A stretch of 64,000 nucleotides of DNA, from positions 8,091,049-8,155,048 of the forward strand of contig OX442428.1 of NCBI GenBank assembly GCA_949361645.1, written 5' to 3'. A program made the position numbers and the translations under genes. Positions within the stretch are counted from its first letter, which is position 1. Every line of letters starts with the position of its first letter. The notes under the pieces were generated by a model. The model had not been told where the DNA came from. It worked only from the letters and a program-made list of their open reading frames with translations, and searched no databases. Source of the stretch: Spongilla lacustris (Eukaryota > Porifera > Demospongiae > Spongillida > Spongillidae). Positions 23,363 through 35,858 of the stretch are shown piece after piece.

Positions 23363-25476
23363 ATGGCAGGCACTTCTGATAGCAGCGCCGCGGCAGAATC
23401 GTTAGCAGCTAACGCACGCGAGGACTCGGCAAGCACACCAGGAGGACCGCAACAGCACAGAGAGTCGTCACGTGCACCACCAGCGAAACAACAGGAACAG
23501 AAAGTCAGCGACTCAGAGCTAGACGCACTTCTCGACAGTAAGAGCCCCTCCATCGTTTATCCACACCCGTGATTACCCTTGGTGGCTGCGTGTTTTTCCC
23601 CTAAGGTTCGTTGAATGACTTCGGAAAGCACGTGGCGTCACGAGCGCAAAAGGAATCGCCGCCAATTCATACTACGGAGCGCGCCAACTTGGCCATGCTG
23701 CTGGGCGGAGCTACTGGAGGCTGCGAGACTCCTGACTCGCAGTCCCCTGATAGCATGCCCGACTTCAAGTCGCTGGAGGAGGCGCTGAGTGGCGAGATTA
23801 GTGCGGAGGCGGACGCACATCTGGAAGAGGTCATGAAAGCCATTCAGAGTGAGAATCCGGAGCTTTGGAAGGAGTTTGAGGCTTTTGCTACCTCTGTCGA
23901 TATGAAGGGTGACCGTGGGCAGGAAGAAGCTCAGTCTGGGGAGGAGGGAGCAGCAGATCCAACGTCCTTAGAAGCCAAACTGGAAGAGGCACTCCAGAAA
24001 CTGAGGAGAGAGCAGGAGCAGGTGATGGGGGGAGGAGGGGCATAGCGTCACGTTATGGCGCAATGTGAAGAATATTGTGTCAGGTAAACTAAATGCTGCC
24101 TTTGTATGCAGCAAGAATTTAGTTATCCTTAGATGCAGCAAATAGTGTAGAGGAAGGTTGATATGCTGTTGCATGCAGGGTTGATATGCTGTTACATGCA
24201 GGGCTTATATGCTGTTACATGCAGGGCTGATATGCTGTTACATGCAGGGCTTATATGCTGTTACATGCAGGGTTGATATGCTGTTACATTCCAGGGCTGA
24301 TATGCTGTTACATGCTCTGTCTTTCTCGCGCCTGCAGACCTCAGGAGCTGATGCGGACGATAAGCTGAAAGACCTTTTGGGTCAGGAGGGAGGGGAGGAG
24401 GGGGAGGAGCAGCTGATGAAGCTCATGGAAGGTATGATGGGGATGTTGGTCTCCAAAGATGTCCTCTACCCATCTCTGATGGAGCTCTGCAGCAGGGTAA
24501 GTGTCAGAAAGCTATGTAAGCAGTGGATCTGGCTTAGAGCCTCTCCTATAGTGCTGGGCACAGCCTCTCCTCCTGTAGTGTTGGGCACAGCCTCTCCCCC
24601 TGTAGTGTTGGGCACAGCCTCTCCCCCTGTAGTGATGGGCACAGCCTCTCCCCCTGTAGTGTTGGGCACAGCCTCTCCCCCTGTAGTGTTGGGCACAGCC
24701 TCTCCCCCTGTAGTGTTGGGCACAGCCTCTCCTCCTGTAGTGTTGGGCACAGCCTCTCCCCCTATAGTGTTGGGCACAGCCTCTCCTCCTGTAGTGTTGG
24801 GCACAGCCTCTCCCCCTGTAGTGTTGGGCACAGCCTCTCCTCCTGTAGTGTTAGCCAAAGACCCACTTCTCCCTATAGTGTTCAGTGAAGGCTATCATGG
24901 TGTGTGTATTTACTTTATGTTGTTAACTTTATGAATAGTTGACCATACCTGGCACACTTGTTACTCACACATACACACCACACCACACCATCCCACACCA
25001 CACTACACCACACCACACCCACTGCACCACACACCACACCACAGTACCCTGATTGGCTTAAGCTGAAGAAGGATGAGCTAAGCGGTGAGGACCAGGCACG
25101 CTACACAAAGCAGCTGGACATCATGACTGCTGTCTGTAAAGAGTATGACAGCCAAGGCCCTAACGAGTCCCCAGACCAGAAGCACAGTAGACTTGATAGA
25201 ATCATAAAGTATCTCCAAGAGGTACTATTACACACCTTCACTTCTTCACACTGCACGTCGCCCCCACCATCCTGTTAAGTACCACATTACCTCCTTGCAG
25301 CTGCAGCAATGTGGAGACCCTCCACAGGACCTTGTTGGAAAAACTGTGAGTTTTAGGGCATTCCACCAGCCTACTTTATTTAATGCCCCCCTCGTTACTA
25401 GGGAGGAATAGCTGGTCTTCCTGGACCTCTGCCGAATCTCGATTTCAACAGTACTCAAAACTGCTCCGTTATGTAA
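23363..25476 (+). CDS. PEX19: Peroxisomal biogenesis factor 19, six exons
   Basis: Cytosolic chaperone and receptor that binds newly made peroxisomal membrane proteins and docks on PEX3. Exons: 23363-23537, 23606-24021, 24338-24496, 25045-25221, 25301-25345, 25402-25476, about 348 residues (human 299). The acidic N-terminal PEX3-binding segment is SDSELDALLDS; the cargo-binding helical domain holds LMKLMEGMMGMLVSKDVLYP and YPDWLKLKKDELSGEDQARY. The protein ends in CSVM, a CaaX farnesylation box like the CLIM end of the human protein, which strongly supports the call. Introns 2 and 3 carry minisatellites. Confidence 0.95.
24172..24302. repeat. ~23-bp minisatellite in PEX19 intron 2
   Basis: About six copies of GATATGCTGTTACATGCAGG with short spacers, close to the exon 3 acceptor. 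Confidence 0.85.
24540..24850. repeat. 27-bp minisatellite in PEX19 intron 3
   Basis: About twelve copies of a unit made of GGGCACAGCCTCTCC plus CCCTGTAGTGTT, with C/T variants. The open frames it creates on both strands are not genes. Confidence 0.92.
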
Positions 25477-25554
25477 TCCGTGTTATGTGTCCTAATTGTG
25501 CGTTGGGCGGACCGAGTGTGTTTACGAAATGTTTTGAAGCGCGGGAAAAATGAA

Positions 25555-28500
25555 ATGGAAGCGGAGTTGTTGCGTGGACGGCGCACGAAGACGCACAACG
25601 CCGTCATTGTAGAAGGTAGGGAATACGTTCGTGGCGCGGTTCCTTTAATATTGTGCACAGCGGACGAGCTCATCCAGTCTTGGCTGGAAGGAGTGAACAA
25701 GACGTGCCGTGAAAATGATGACGCGCGTAGAATCCCGCGATATGCGTGGGTATCTGGCGCGACTGGACCGTCATCCTACCCTAAGGTACCAAACAGTGAC
25801 GCAGCGCTGTGGCAAAGGAGTCCGGAGTTCTTGCCACTTGCCGAAGGTGAAGTGGACGTTTCGGCGCAGGTGGAATGGGAAGAGGGAGACGTAAGGGACA
25901 ATGCCAGGGCCGTGGTGGAGGGACTACTGCACAAGACCCTCAGAGGCGTCGATGGGCCTAAGAAGGTGTCTTCGAAGCATACGACGTGTGCGGACCCGCG
26001 CATTGCTATGGAGCTTAGACACAAACAGGTCAGAGGGAGAAGTGGTCAGTTGTGTGAGGGTCGCTAACATGTTAAATCAGGTGAGTGAGAGACGAAGGCT
26101 TAAGGACATTGAGAGAGCCAAGTCGCGTGAGTTGCTGGAAAAGGCCAATGAGGCACAGCATATGGCTGAGGCATTGGTGAGGAGAGAGGAGGAGGAGAGG
26201 AGGAAGAGGGCAAAGGCAGAAGAGGCCTTGCTGAGAGAGCAAATGGCTGCAATCAGAAGGGAGATGCACGAGCAGAGGAAGGCAGAAAAGTGTGTGGGGA
26301 GTTTTGTACTGATACGAGTACTTCTTAGTACCTCCACCTACCTCACTGTCACTGGTCCTCACTCATACCTCACTCTCACTATGGTCCTCACTCATACCTC
26401 ATCCTTACTATGGTCCTCACTCATACCTCACCCTCCCATATGGTCCTCACTCATACCTCACCCTCACTATGGTCCTCACATACCTCACCCTCCCATATGG
26501 TCCTCACATACCTCACCCTCACTATGGTTCTCACTTATACCTCACCCTCACTATGGTCCTCACATACCTCACCCTCACTATGGTCCTCACATACCTCACC
26601 CTCACTATGGTCCTCACTCATACCTCACCCTCCCATATGGTCCTCACATACCTCACCCTCACTATGGTCCTCACATACCTCACCCTCACTATGGTCCTCA
26701 CATACCTCACCCTCCCATATGATCCTCACATACCTCACCCTCGCTATGGTTCTCACTAATACCTCACCCTCACTATGGTCCTCACATACCTCATCCTCAC
26801 TATGATCCTCACTCATACCTCACCCTCCCATATGGTCCTCACATACCTCACCCTCACTATGGTCCTCACATACCTCACCCTCACTATGGACCTCACCCTC
26901 CTCCCTCCCATATGGACCTTTTTTACATAAACATGATACACTATAGCATGAAAAGAATCATGCAATCTGAGTGGTCAATTACTGGTGCCCTGTTAGTAGT
27001 TGCCTAGGTACCAAGTGGGTGTGGCATGTAGAAGTCCCACCTTATTGTTGCTGCATTGCTGTAGTTTAAATCAGGTAGACACTCAACCATTGGTAGATCC
27101 CCTCGGGCCCTTAGTAGTTCTCACTATGCTAGAGTGTTTGCAGTATTCTAAATCACATGTGTGCATCCCCCATACATCCCCCATACATCCCCCATACACC
27201 CCCCGTACATCCCCATACGTTCCTTATATATCCCCATACATCCCCCATACATCCCCATACACCCCCATACAGCCCCATACAGCCCCATACATCCTCATAC
27301 ACCCCCCATACACCCCCATACATCCCTCATACATCCCCCATACACCCCCATACATCTCTTGGTCTCAGTATGTTGCAATGAGCATCTATTCTACTATTGT
27401 ACACCTACTAAGAACTGGAATTTATGACATCATGAGTTTATCCGAAGGGAGGGAGTGGTCTGGTACCCAGACCAGTACAGTGAGCTGTTGGGAGAGGTCC
27501 AGTACCCAGACCAGTACAGTGGGCTGTTGGGAGAGGTCCTGTACCCAGACCAGTACAGTGGAGATTTCAGACAATTTAACTCACAATGACATAAGTTCTT
27601 AGGATTGGTTGGTATAGAATGTGGTTCTTTTCTCCATGGTACACTGGCTGTTATAACACACAGTGGGAGGGGCTTATGACTCCAATGGGACGCCATAAAT
27701 CCGATCAAAATCTGTAGTCTCACTGTCTTGGGTGGCCACTGTCTTACATCTGTTGGGTGGCTATAAGCTTATTAAACTGATCTGTATTGTGTAGTCAGGA
27801 CCAGTTTATAATAAAATTAGAGGGCACTGGCCAGTGTGATCTCCTGAGCTCAGGTGATCTCCTGTAAACTCAGGTAATCTGCTGGTAACCTCTACTGTTG
27901 GTTAGGTGTGTGTGTGGCAGCCGGTCAAAATAAGGGGGCTGATTTCAACAACAGTGGGAGGGAAAAGTGATAGTTAATTATTAATGGTTTTCTCTATTTT
28001 GTTGTTGTGTTTGTGATTTTTATCACTATAATTATAGAAAATAAATAAATTGTAATTGGACAAAGGTTGGTGGTAGTTTATTGCATAATTCTGAACAAAC
28101 CCTTATATATCCAGATATGGTGCCCTTACATATCCAGATGTGGTGCCCTTACATATCCAGATGTGGTGCCCTTACATATCCAGATGTGGTGCCCTTACAT
28201 ATCCAGATGTGGTGCCCTTACATATCCAGATGTGGTGCCCTTACATATCCAGATGTGGTGCCCTTACATATCCAGATGTGGTGCCCTTACATATCCAGAT
28301 GTGGTGCCCTTACATATCCAGATGTGGTGCCCTTAGTTATGCTCTTCCTTTACAGATTCTTGGCATCTGTAGAACATGAGGCACCAATGTTGAGTGTTGT
28401 CGAGCAGGGGGAGTGGCTTGTCTCTGAAGGTGTGAGAGAGAAGAGGCTAGCTGCCACCAGAACAGCACTACTGGAGCAGCTGGCTGAGTCTGAAGCTCTT

Positions 28501-29488
28501 GAAGCCAAAGCTAACCTGAAGGTTTGTAGATTGGGTATGGATTGAGGAGGGGGGGGGGGGGGGGGGGACTTTTAAAGCACACAGGTAAAGGTCAGCGGTT
28601 AACAGCCGGAGGGTTTAACTGTAAGGTTTAAAGTGCTGTGTCTTCATAGGTCTTGTCACAGTACTTCTCTTGGTGGCAAGGTGCTGTTGCTAAGCAACGG
28701 GCAAATGTACGCAAGGCAGCGGCAGTTGGGGATTGGAAGCTCCTGCTGAGGATATGGAGGGCGTGGAGAGGCTATGTGCGCAAGCAGAGCAACCAAAGAG
28801 AGCAAGAGGCAATGGCCAGAGAACTGCAGAGGGAAAAGATGTATGTGCCTCCCCCTTCCCCTTCCCCCTTCCACACTTCCCCTTCCCATTCTATACTTCC
28901 CCTTCCCATTCCCCCTCCACACTTCCACACTTCCCTTTCCCCTTCCACACTTCCGCACTTCCCCCTTCCACACTCCCCTTCCCCCTTCCACACTTCCCCT
29001 TCCCCCTCCACACTTCCCCTTCCCCCTCCACACTTCCCCTTCCCCCTCCACACTTCCACACTTTCCCTTCCCCCTTTCCACTTCTCTCTCCCTGTCTTTC
29101 AGTCGCATAGATCTAGCCCACCAGCACCACAAGACTGCTCTGCTGCTGAGATGCTTCACAGCTTGGAGGGTGTGCTCCAAAACCAGTAGGTTGGAAAGAA
29201 GGGCTGGGGAGGAGAGGCACATCTGTCAGGAGAAGATGGCTGCTCTGCTGAAGGTTGTGTCACAAGCTTCAACTGTAAAGCCACCAATCATGTATGTGTG
29301 TGTGCATGAATGCAATATGATGCAATAATGTAGCAGCATGATGTTGTGGAGCACCCTACTATGAATGGAATATGATGTAATAGTGTTTAAGGAGCACTTA
29401 GTATGAATGGGATGTGATGTAATAGTGTTTAAGTTTACGATTCCACTGCTGAAGGTACTTGACCCCATACTAATATCAAACGTGTGTG

Positions 29489-29519
<31 letters not shown>

Positions 29520-31351
29520 TTGTGTGTGGTATGTGATTTGCTCTATTTTTACAAGGATACCACAAGAGCCTCACCACCTGGCAGTTACCAGGAAACATTC
29601 ATCAAAGGAGAGGAACATGAAGGCTAATGTGCCCCCTGATAAACCCCGCCCCCCTGATAAGCCCCGCCTTGTTCCTGAGCCGAGCATGTGGCAGGTAGCC
29701 AGGCAACATGTGGTAAGTCCCCAGTCCTTCCACTAACCAAACTGACTCTGTTGTGGTACCAAGGACAACATCCTAGCTGAAGCTGTGAAGATGTTGGAGA
29801 AGGGGAAGGTGGAGGGTGTGGAATGTGGTGTGAAGGTGGAGGAGGGTGTGAAGGTGGAGGCGGGTGTTGGAGGTGGTGTGAAGGTGGAGGAGGGTGTGGA
29901 AGGTGGTGTGAAGGGTCTCAATGATCCTACAACTGAACATGGTGCTACAGCGTCAGTCAGGAAGCCTCATGACATGCCCCAGTCACAAGGTGCAGAGAAG
30001 AGCACACTTCCATCACAAACAGAGGGGTATGTACTTCAATCACAGAACAGGGAGGACCATGTGTCTCCACCACACACAAAGGATCATGTGCCAACACCTC
30101 CACAAAGTGCCCAGACCCAATCCTCTATTGCTCTTCTACCTTGTCCTGCTCAAGGTACCACCGTCCAAGGCTTAGAAGTGAGGCACTCCGGCAAGCCTCC
30201 CACCAAACCAATCACAATGACAGGTAAGGGGTCTGCTTTATGTGTACACGTGCATGTATGGTGTGAGGGTGTGCATGGTGTGAGGGTGTGCATGTATGGT
30301 GAGGGTGTGCATGTGAGGGTGTATATGTATGATGTGAGGGTGTGCATGTATGGTGTGAGGGTGTGCATGTTATGTGAGGGTGTATATGTATGATGTGAGG
30401 GTGTGCATGTGAGGGTATGCATGATGTGTGTGTATGTTTGGTGGGTGGATAGGTATGGAAGCCAGATCGCGTGCGCTGGCCCACCGGCGGGAAGAGAGGG
30501 AACAGGCGAGGAAGGCAAGGGAGATGGAGAAGCTCCTCCTACTGAAGAGTGAGCAGGAGGAGCGGGAGAGAGCAGAGAGGGAGGCCAAGGAGGCCATGGC
30601 TGCTAGGAGGAGGGAAGAGAAGAGGCTGGCCAAGCAGGTTTGTGTGTGTGAATACATGTTGCCATAGGATACTGAGCCACTCCCCCTCCCCCTTGTGTAG
30701 CAAGAACTGGAGCTGCAGAGGAGGCAGGAGGTGCTCTCTAATAAGAACACAAAGGCCCTGAGCCATTATCAGCTGGGCCTCCTGAAGCGCTGGGGCATGC
30801 AGCCATGGAGGAGGCTGGTAGAGGTGTCAAGGGCGGGGCAGCTGGCAGCTGACAGCCACTACCACCTGCGCACCATGAAGGAGGCGTGGCAGAGGTGGGG
30901 CCACGCAGCTGCAAGGAGGGCCCAGGAGAGGGATAAGATGGCTGCTGACTTCTTTAAAAGACTAACAGTGAAGCGTTCGTGGAGGGCATGGAGGGAGGTA
31001 TGTTGGGCCTGGGGATGGGGGCATGTTGGGCCTGGGGAGGAGTGTGTGGTGGGATGTATGTTAGCCTGTGTGCTGGGGGGGGGGGGGGGGTGACACACTG
31101 CACAGTATGTAATCCCACATACCCCACCCGCACACAGTATGTGGTCTGGTGTCATGAGCTGGAGTCACTGCCTGTACACCATAGACAGAAGGTGATCACA
31201 GCAAACGTTTTCAGGGCATGGGTGAGGTTTGTGAAGGAAGAGGCACTCCGTCAATATGAGGGAGAAAAGAAGGCACGCCTCCAGTATCACAGGTACATAC
31301 ATACATACATACACATTTACCCCCTCACACACACATACACACATTTACCCC

Positions 31352-31387
<36 letters not shown>

Positions 31388-31591
31388 CCCCTCACACTCC
31401 CTTTCAGGGCCCTTCAACGGTCAGTGTTCCGTGGTTGGCACAGGTATGTGCCCCTGTCCCGCGAAGAGAAGACGAGAGAGCTAAGAAGAGCTGAACTAAG
31501 GCGTAAAGTGTCCGCATGGCTTCCTGACTACCAACCAAGGGAATTCATGGACACAGACCCCACTGCATCAACCATAACATTTGATGAATGA
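25555..31591 (+). CDS. Coiled-coil protein with SFI1-like Trp repeats, CCDC191-like
   Basis: Eleven exons traced: 25555-26028, 26081-26289, 28356-28521, 28650-28840, 29103-29291, 29556-29712, 29764-30223, 30453-30637, 30701-30997, 31138-31292, 31408-31591. Long charged coiled coils (EEEERRKRAKAEEALLREQ; EEREQARKAREMEKLLLL) alternate with tryptophan-containing helices such as LLLRIWRAWRGYVRKQ, LLLRCFTAWRVCSK, GLLKRWGMQPWRR, VKRSWRAWRE, VFRAWVRF and SVFRGWHRYV, the pattern of SFI1/CCDC191 centrosomal or ciliary proteins. The C-terminus has RKVSAWLPDYQP. Exon 29764-30223 contains a Val/Glu/Gly repeat. The name CCDC191 rests on overall pattern and memory; the coiled-coil/SFI1 character is what the sequence shows. 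It starts only 78 bp after the PEX19 stop on the same strand; an in-frame upstream Met exists at 25480. Confidence 0.75.
26340..26915. repeat. Minisatellite of ACTATGGTCCTCACATACCT type
   Basis: Roughly twenty-five copies of a 22-26-bp unit fill the start of the 2.07 kb intron 26290-28355 of the CCDC191-like gene. Confidence 0.9.
27155..27560. repeat. Two further tandem repeats in the same intron
   Basis: At 27155-27355 there is a CCCCATACATCC-type repeat of about 10-12 bp; at 27450-27560 three copies of a 36-bp unit containing GTACCCAGACCAGTACAGTG. Confidence 0.85.
28095..28335. repeat. 23-bp minisatellite, about ten copies
   Basis: Near-identical copies of a unit containing TTACATATCCAGATGTGGTG end 20 bp before the acceptor of the exon at 28356. 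Confidence 0.95.
28850..29090. repeat. Pyrimidine-rich intronic repeat (CCTTCCCCCTCCACACTT)
   Basis: Irregular CCCTTCC and CCACACTTCC copies fill intron 28841-29102 of the CCDC191-like gene. A G19-20 run lies upstream at about 28548-28567. Confidence 0.85.
30235..30440. repeat. GTGTGCATGTATGGTGTGAG minisatellite, intronic
   Basis: About ten irregular copies fill intron 30224-30452 of the CCDC191-like gene. Confidence 0.85.
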
Positions 31592-31665
31592 TAGCTGAAT
31601 CACATGCAGTATGGGTGCATCCAACAACAACACAAGTGTAGTCATGCTGACCACAATGACAGCAC

Positions 31666-32421
31666 TTATGTAATGGTTACTTCCTCAAGTGTGACATCAC
31701 CAAGTTCAATAGCGGATTCGTCACCATTGAATGGAGTCATGGCAACAGCATGCGTGAGGATAAGTACCACTGATGCGCCTGTGAGGGGGTGGGAGGGGTG
31801 GGTGTGGAGGTGGAAGTGGTGCTTAGAGGTCTCTTACCAATAATCCAGAATACAGTCCCTCCTGCACCAGCAAAGTAGAACAACACTATGGCTATCACCA
31901 CAACAACTGCGTACAGCTCTCTCGCGACCGTTTCCCGCCCTGGTTATTCGGATCATTTATAAATCAGTAATGTAGTAAATATCATGTACCTAGTATCTTT
32001 ATGCTTTCTCCCTTGTTACGGACAGCTATGAACCACCATGACGCTAAGCAGAAACCAAGGGCGAACAGCAGTGTAGGATTGGTGACACTGAAGTATACAG
32101 AGGTGATCGGAGCAGAGGGCGGAGTATAACTTACATACAATAGATGACCAGGCCCAGGAACACGAACAAGTAGTTACTTTGAAACCGCTGGACGTTCGAA
32201 ACCATTCGCCGGAGTACATCAGCCATATTTTTAGGCTTTGATACATTCTTGATATTGACGAATTCCGACCATGGTCGAACTACGGCATGTCTGCTCTGAA
32301 TCCAGTCTCGCCCAACTTGAATCTTGCCTAAGAATCCTGAAGGTTCAGACGTACCCTTGTCGTTTCCAGGAGTTGATATTAATGTAAAAGGCTCATCAAA
32401 AAGTTTTGCTTTGTCTGACAT
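31666..32421 (-). CDS. RABAC1: Prenylated Rab acceptor (PRA1 family, RABAC1-like), four exons
   Basis: Small membrane protein of the Golgi/early secretory pathway that binds prenylated Rab GTPases. Exon 1 starts at ATG 32421 with RPWSEFVNIKNVSKPKNMAD and VQRFQSNYLFVFLGLVIY, the PRA1 signature before the first hydrophobic hairpin. The next exon (about 32110-32000) carries SVTNPTLLFALGFCLASWWF; a third (about 31944-31840) LYAVVVVIAIVLFYFAGAGG, and the last ends in GDVTLEEVTIT with stop at 31668-31666. Membrane segments come in two hairpins as usual for the family. Its 3' end lies 74 bp from the convergent CCDC191-like stop; its 5' end is 131 bp from the PDE9A start. Confidence 0.88.
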
Positions 32422-32552
32422 ATTATTGTTATTTATTGTCTCGAAAAGTAATACAATAACGAATATTTAGATCATTCCCGGCGCCTATAAAAGAAGCCGT
32501 ACAGACAGCACAGTTATGAATACGTAAACAGAACGTTGTTCTCTTGCAGCCA
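32422..32552. promoter_or_regulatory. Shared divergent promoter region, RABAC1 / PDE9A
   Basis: Only 131 bp separate the two start codons. A TATAAAAG at 32486-32493 sits 60 bp before the PDE9A ATG and could be a TATA box. Promoter activity is inferred from gene orientation. Confidence 0.5.
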
Positions 32553-33932
32553 ATGGGGTCAGCAGCCAGCGCTCAACGCACGAAGACGATATACATTGAT
32601 TTGGCGGCTGGCGTTGTCCCAGTAAGTTCGCTTACTTGCAACGACGCATGATTTATACCAGTACTCAGTAGCGTATGCTTTCGTGCATGACTACAGGTGG
32701 TATTCTCGCCCAAATGCTCTACCAAAGACCTTCGAGAATTGCTAACTTCTGTTGCAGGCCTAAGCCGGTCAGTTCACGCATTCACGGCGTAGCTGTAAAC
32801 GTCTATTATATGTACTAGTACTATAAGATTAAAAATCTAAAATCGTTGCTATGGAAATTTGCTGTGTTGTGCTATCAATGTGAATATTGTTTTATATCAC
32901 TTAATTAAACCCTTCCTGTATGGCCCCAAGTATTCGATGAATATGTGTTCCGTTGCAGGTGGGCGATTATCACTTTGGCTACCTGCGACGGTGCCTATCT
33001 GACCATCAGCCCGTCCATGCCCACCAACACCCATAGGCAAGACATATTCTGCCCTCACAACTGCCTGACCTTTTTATTCCCACGCAGTACACCTTACAAG
33101 CTAAACCATCTGAAAGAAGCAGAAGGTTTGTACAGGGGGAGTGGTAATTGGTGGTGGGGGGAGGAGCAGGGGGAAAGGGAGAGAGTACACGGGTGCAAGG
33201 CTGTTATCACTTCTAAGGATACAGGAAATGTAGCTCATTAGCACATTAACCAAGGCTTCCATCCTTCCCCCACCAGCTAACGATCAGGAGGTGTATAGTG
33301 AACTGCTAACAAGGCTAAGCGATGACTTCATGAGGTATTTGTGCATGATCCCTATCCCTTCCTTCCCCCTTATACATTCATCCTTCATTCCCCTCCTACC
33401 TTTCTTCACCCTTCCCTCCTCCCCCTACCTTCCCCCTCCCTTATGTCTCATACCTTCCCTTACCCTTCCTCCCTCCCTTATGTGCCCTCTCATACCTTCC
33501 CTCACCCTTCCCCCCCTCTCGTACCTGCTTCTAACAGGGCCTTCAAGATACATGAGTATACATCTGAGTTCAACTCACGTATTGAGCAGCTGGAGAAGCA
33601 CATGGAAGGTAAACTTGTTGCCAGTCCAAAAAGGTCATGACTCGAGGCTCCTCCCCCTTTTCAGTGGAAAGTCTGAGGAACATAGAGATGGACCAGTACA
33701 AGAAGGAACTGCAAAAGCTGCAGAGTGAGATAATGAATGACAGGCATGTACCTCCCTTCCACACGCACACACTCAAACATACCTCTCTCTTTCACATGCA
33801 TACACTCACACTTTCACAACATACACATAAATTCTCTTTCACACACACTTTCACACATGAATTATTTCACACATACACATTCGCGCACATACCCACACAC
33901 TTTCACACTCCTTCACACACACACACACTACA

Positions 33933-33970
<38 letters not shown>

Positions 33971-34711
33971 TATTTGAACACTTCCCCCACAGTCCTAGGA
34001 AGCCAGGATCAGATGTCAGTAGACCTCACTATGGTGTCTCCCTACCTCGAAGGGATGCCACCTTGTACCCTAAGTACATCCTCACTCAGGAGACTATCAA
34101 CTACCTTAAGAAGCCTACATTTGACATATGGCACTGGGAGCCCAATGAAATGCTGTGCCTACTGGAGCACATGTACACGGAGCTGGGCTTGGTAGCAGCG
34201 TACAACATTAACCCTGTGACCCTCCGGAGATGGCTGGTAAGAGATGCAAGGTGACCCTATCCTCCTCCCCAGTCTTCCGATAACCTGTGTCTCATCACAG
34301 GTGGCAGTGCAAAAGAATTACCATGACAACCCATTTCACAACTTCCGTCACTGCTTCTGTGTTACTCAGATGGTATGTAATCACACTGCATGTTGCATCA
34401 CTGTTAATTGGCATTTGGCATGGATAACCCACTGTTGCCGATAACTGGTTATCTTTAACTCCCTCTGGAATCAATTATTCCTTTGAGTCCACATTTTTTC
34501 TGTGTAGACTATACAAAGGTATAGGGGACACAGCACTTCCTTATTTATTTTGAAGAGACTGTTCTAACCACTAACATCCTCCCCCCCCCCCCCACCAGAT
34601 GTATGGAATGATCCACCTGTGCCACCTTCAGAGCACATTCTCATCATTGGAGATAGCAACACTCATGACTGCTGCTCTGTGCCATGACCTGGACCACCCA
34701 GGCTTCAATAA

Positions 34712-34781
<70 letters not shown>

Positions 34782-35766
34782 TGTCACCTGGACCATCCAG
34801 GTTTCAATAACAAGTGTGTGTGTGTTGTGGTATGTGCTGTCACAGTTCAGCTGTTCTATTTCCACCTCCAGTTATCAGATCAATGCCAGGACTGAACTAG
34901 CAATCCGATACAATGACATTTCACCATTAGAGAACCACCATTGTGCAGTAGCCTTCCAGCTACTGGATAAGGTGAGGGAAGTCATTACAGTACATCAGCA
35001 GTGCTTATCCCCCCCCCCCCACCCCTAAGCCAGAGAACAACATATACGTCCACTTGAGCCCTGAGCAGTACAAGCAGCTCAGAGCAGTAAGCATGCCTCC
35101 TCCCCAGGCTGCTCCACTATCAGCAGGGTCCTCCCTTATTTTACATGTAGGGTGTAATAGAACTCATCCTAGCAACAGACATGGCCAAACATTCAGGCTT
35201 CATGGAGACATTCAAGAGGACAGTAGCAGGCAGCTTTGACCTCAGCAATGATGAACACAAACGACTGGTAAAGGAATAATGTCAAGCAATTTGCCTAAAC
35301 AGGTCAAACCAGTTTTGTGCCTGCAGCTCAAGATTATGCTGATCAAGTGCTGTGACATCTCAAATGAGGTCCGTCCCATGGAGGTGTCAGAGCCGTGGGT
35401 AGACTGTCTCCTGCAAGAGTACTTCCGCCAGAGTGACAGAGAAAAGTCAGAGGGACTGCCTGTTGCACCATTCATGGACAGAGATAAGGTCACCAAGGCA
35501 ACAGCTCAAACTGGCTTCATCAAGTTTGTATTAATCCCTCTCTTTGAAGCCATGAAAGAGGTAATGGTTGCTACTGACTACTAACTTAAACACAGGCATT
35601 AACCGCACCCCTTCAGATATTTCCCGCGCTGGAAGAGACCATGTTGAAGTGCCTGAGGTCATCGCTGGAGCACTACGAGCACATCAAGATTATGGAGGAC
35701 ATGCTGAAGGAGGAGGGGCCAGCTCCTCCCACAGCTTTGGTACGATCACCCCAAAAAAAGACGTGA
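32553..35766 (+). CDS. PDE9A: cGMP-specific phosphodiesterase 9A, about 15 exons
   Basis: Hydrolyses cGMP to GMP. Exons: 32553-32621, 32697-32767, 32959-33036, 33088-33125, 33277-33334, 33538-33608, 33665-33743, 33993-34236, 34301-34372, 34599-34714, 34872-34971, 35030-35086, 35151-35267, 35327-35560, 35617-35766; about 517 residues. The N-terminus [20 protein letters not shown] resembles PDE9A. Metal-site motifs are [19 protein letters not shown] and the invariant glutamate region [15 protein letters not shown]; the C-terminal catalytic segment has [19 protein letters not shown] and [17 protein letters not shown]. Two junctions (after 33036 and 33743) would need GC donors and both interruptions are multiples of three without stops, so they may instead be translated insertions. 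It converges with the RBM7-like gene, 92 bp between stops. Confidence 0.95.
34715..34830. repeat. (GT)n plus a duplicated copy of the preceding exon end
   Basis: After the donor at 34714 come about 33 GT dinucleotides, then 34783-34823 repeats the end of the exon (CACCTGGACCATCCAGGTTT, then CAATAACAAGTGTGTGTG) with a few changes. The copy is in the intron and lacks an acceptor. Confidence 0.85.
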
Positions 35767-35858
35767 GGACAGGGAGGAGGAGCTTATGCCCACACCCACC
35801 CACCAATGTTTATGATGTGTATGTTTTGACCAAAAAAAAAAAAAAAAAAAAAGAAAAC

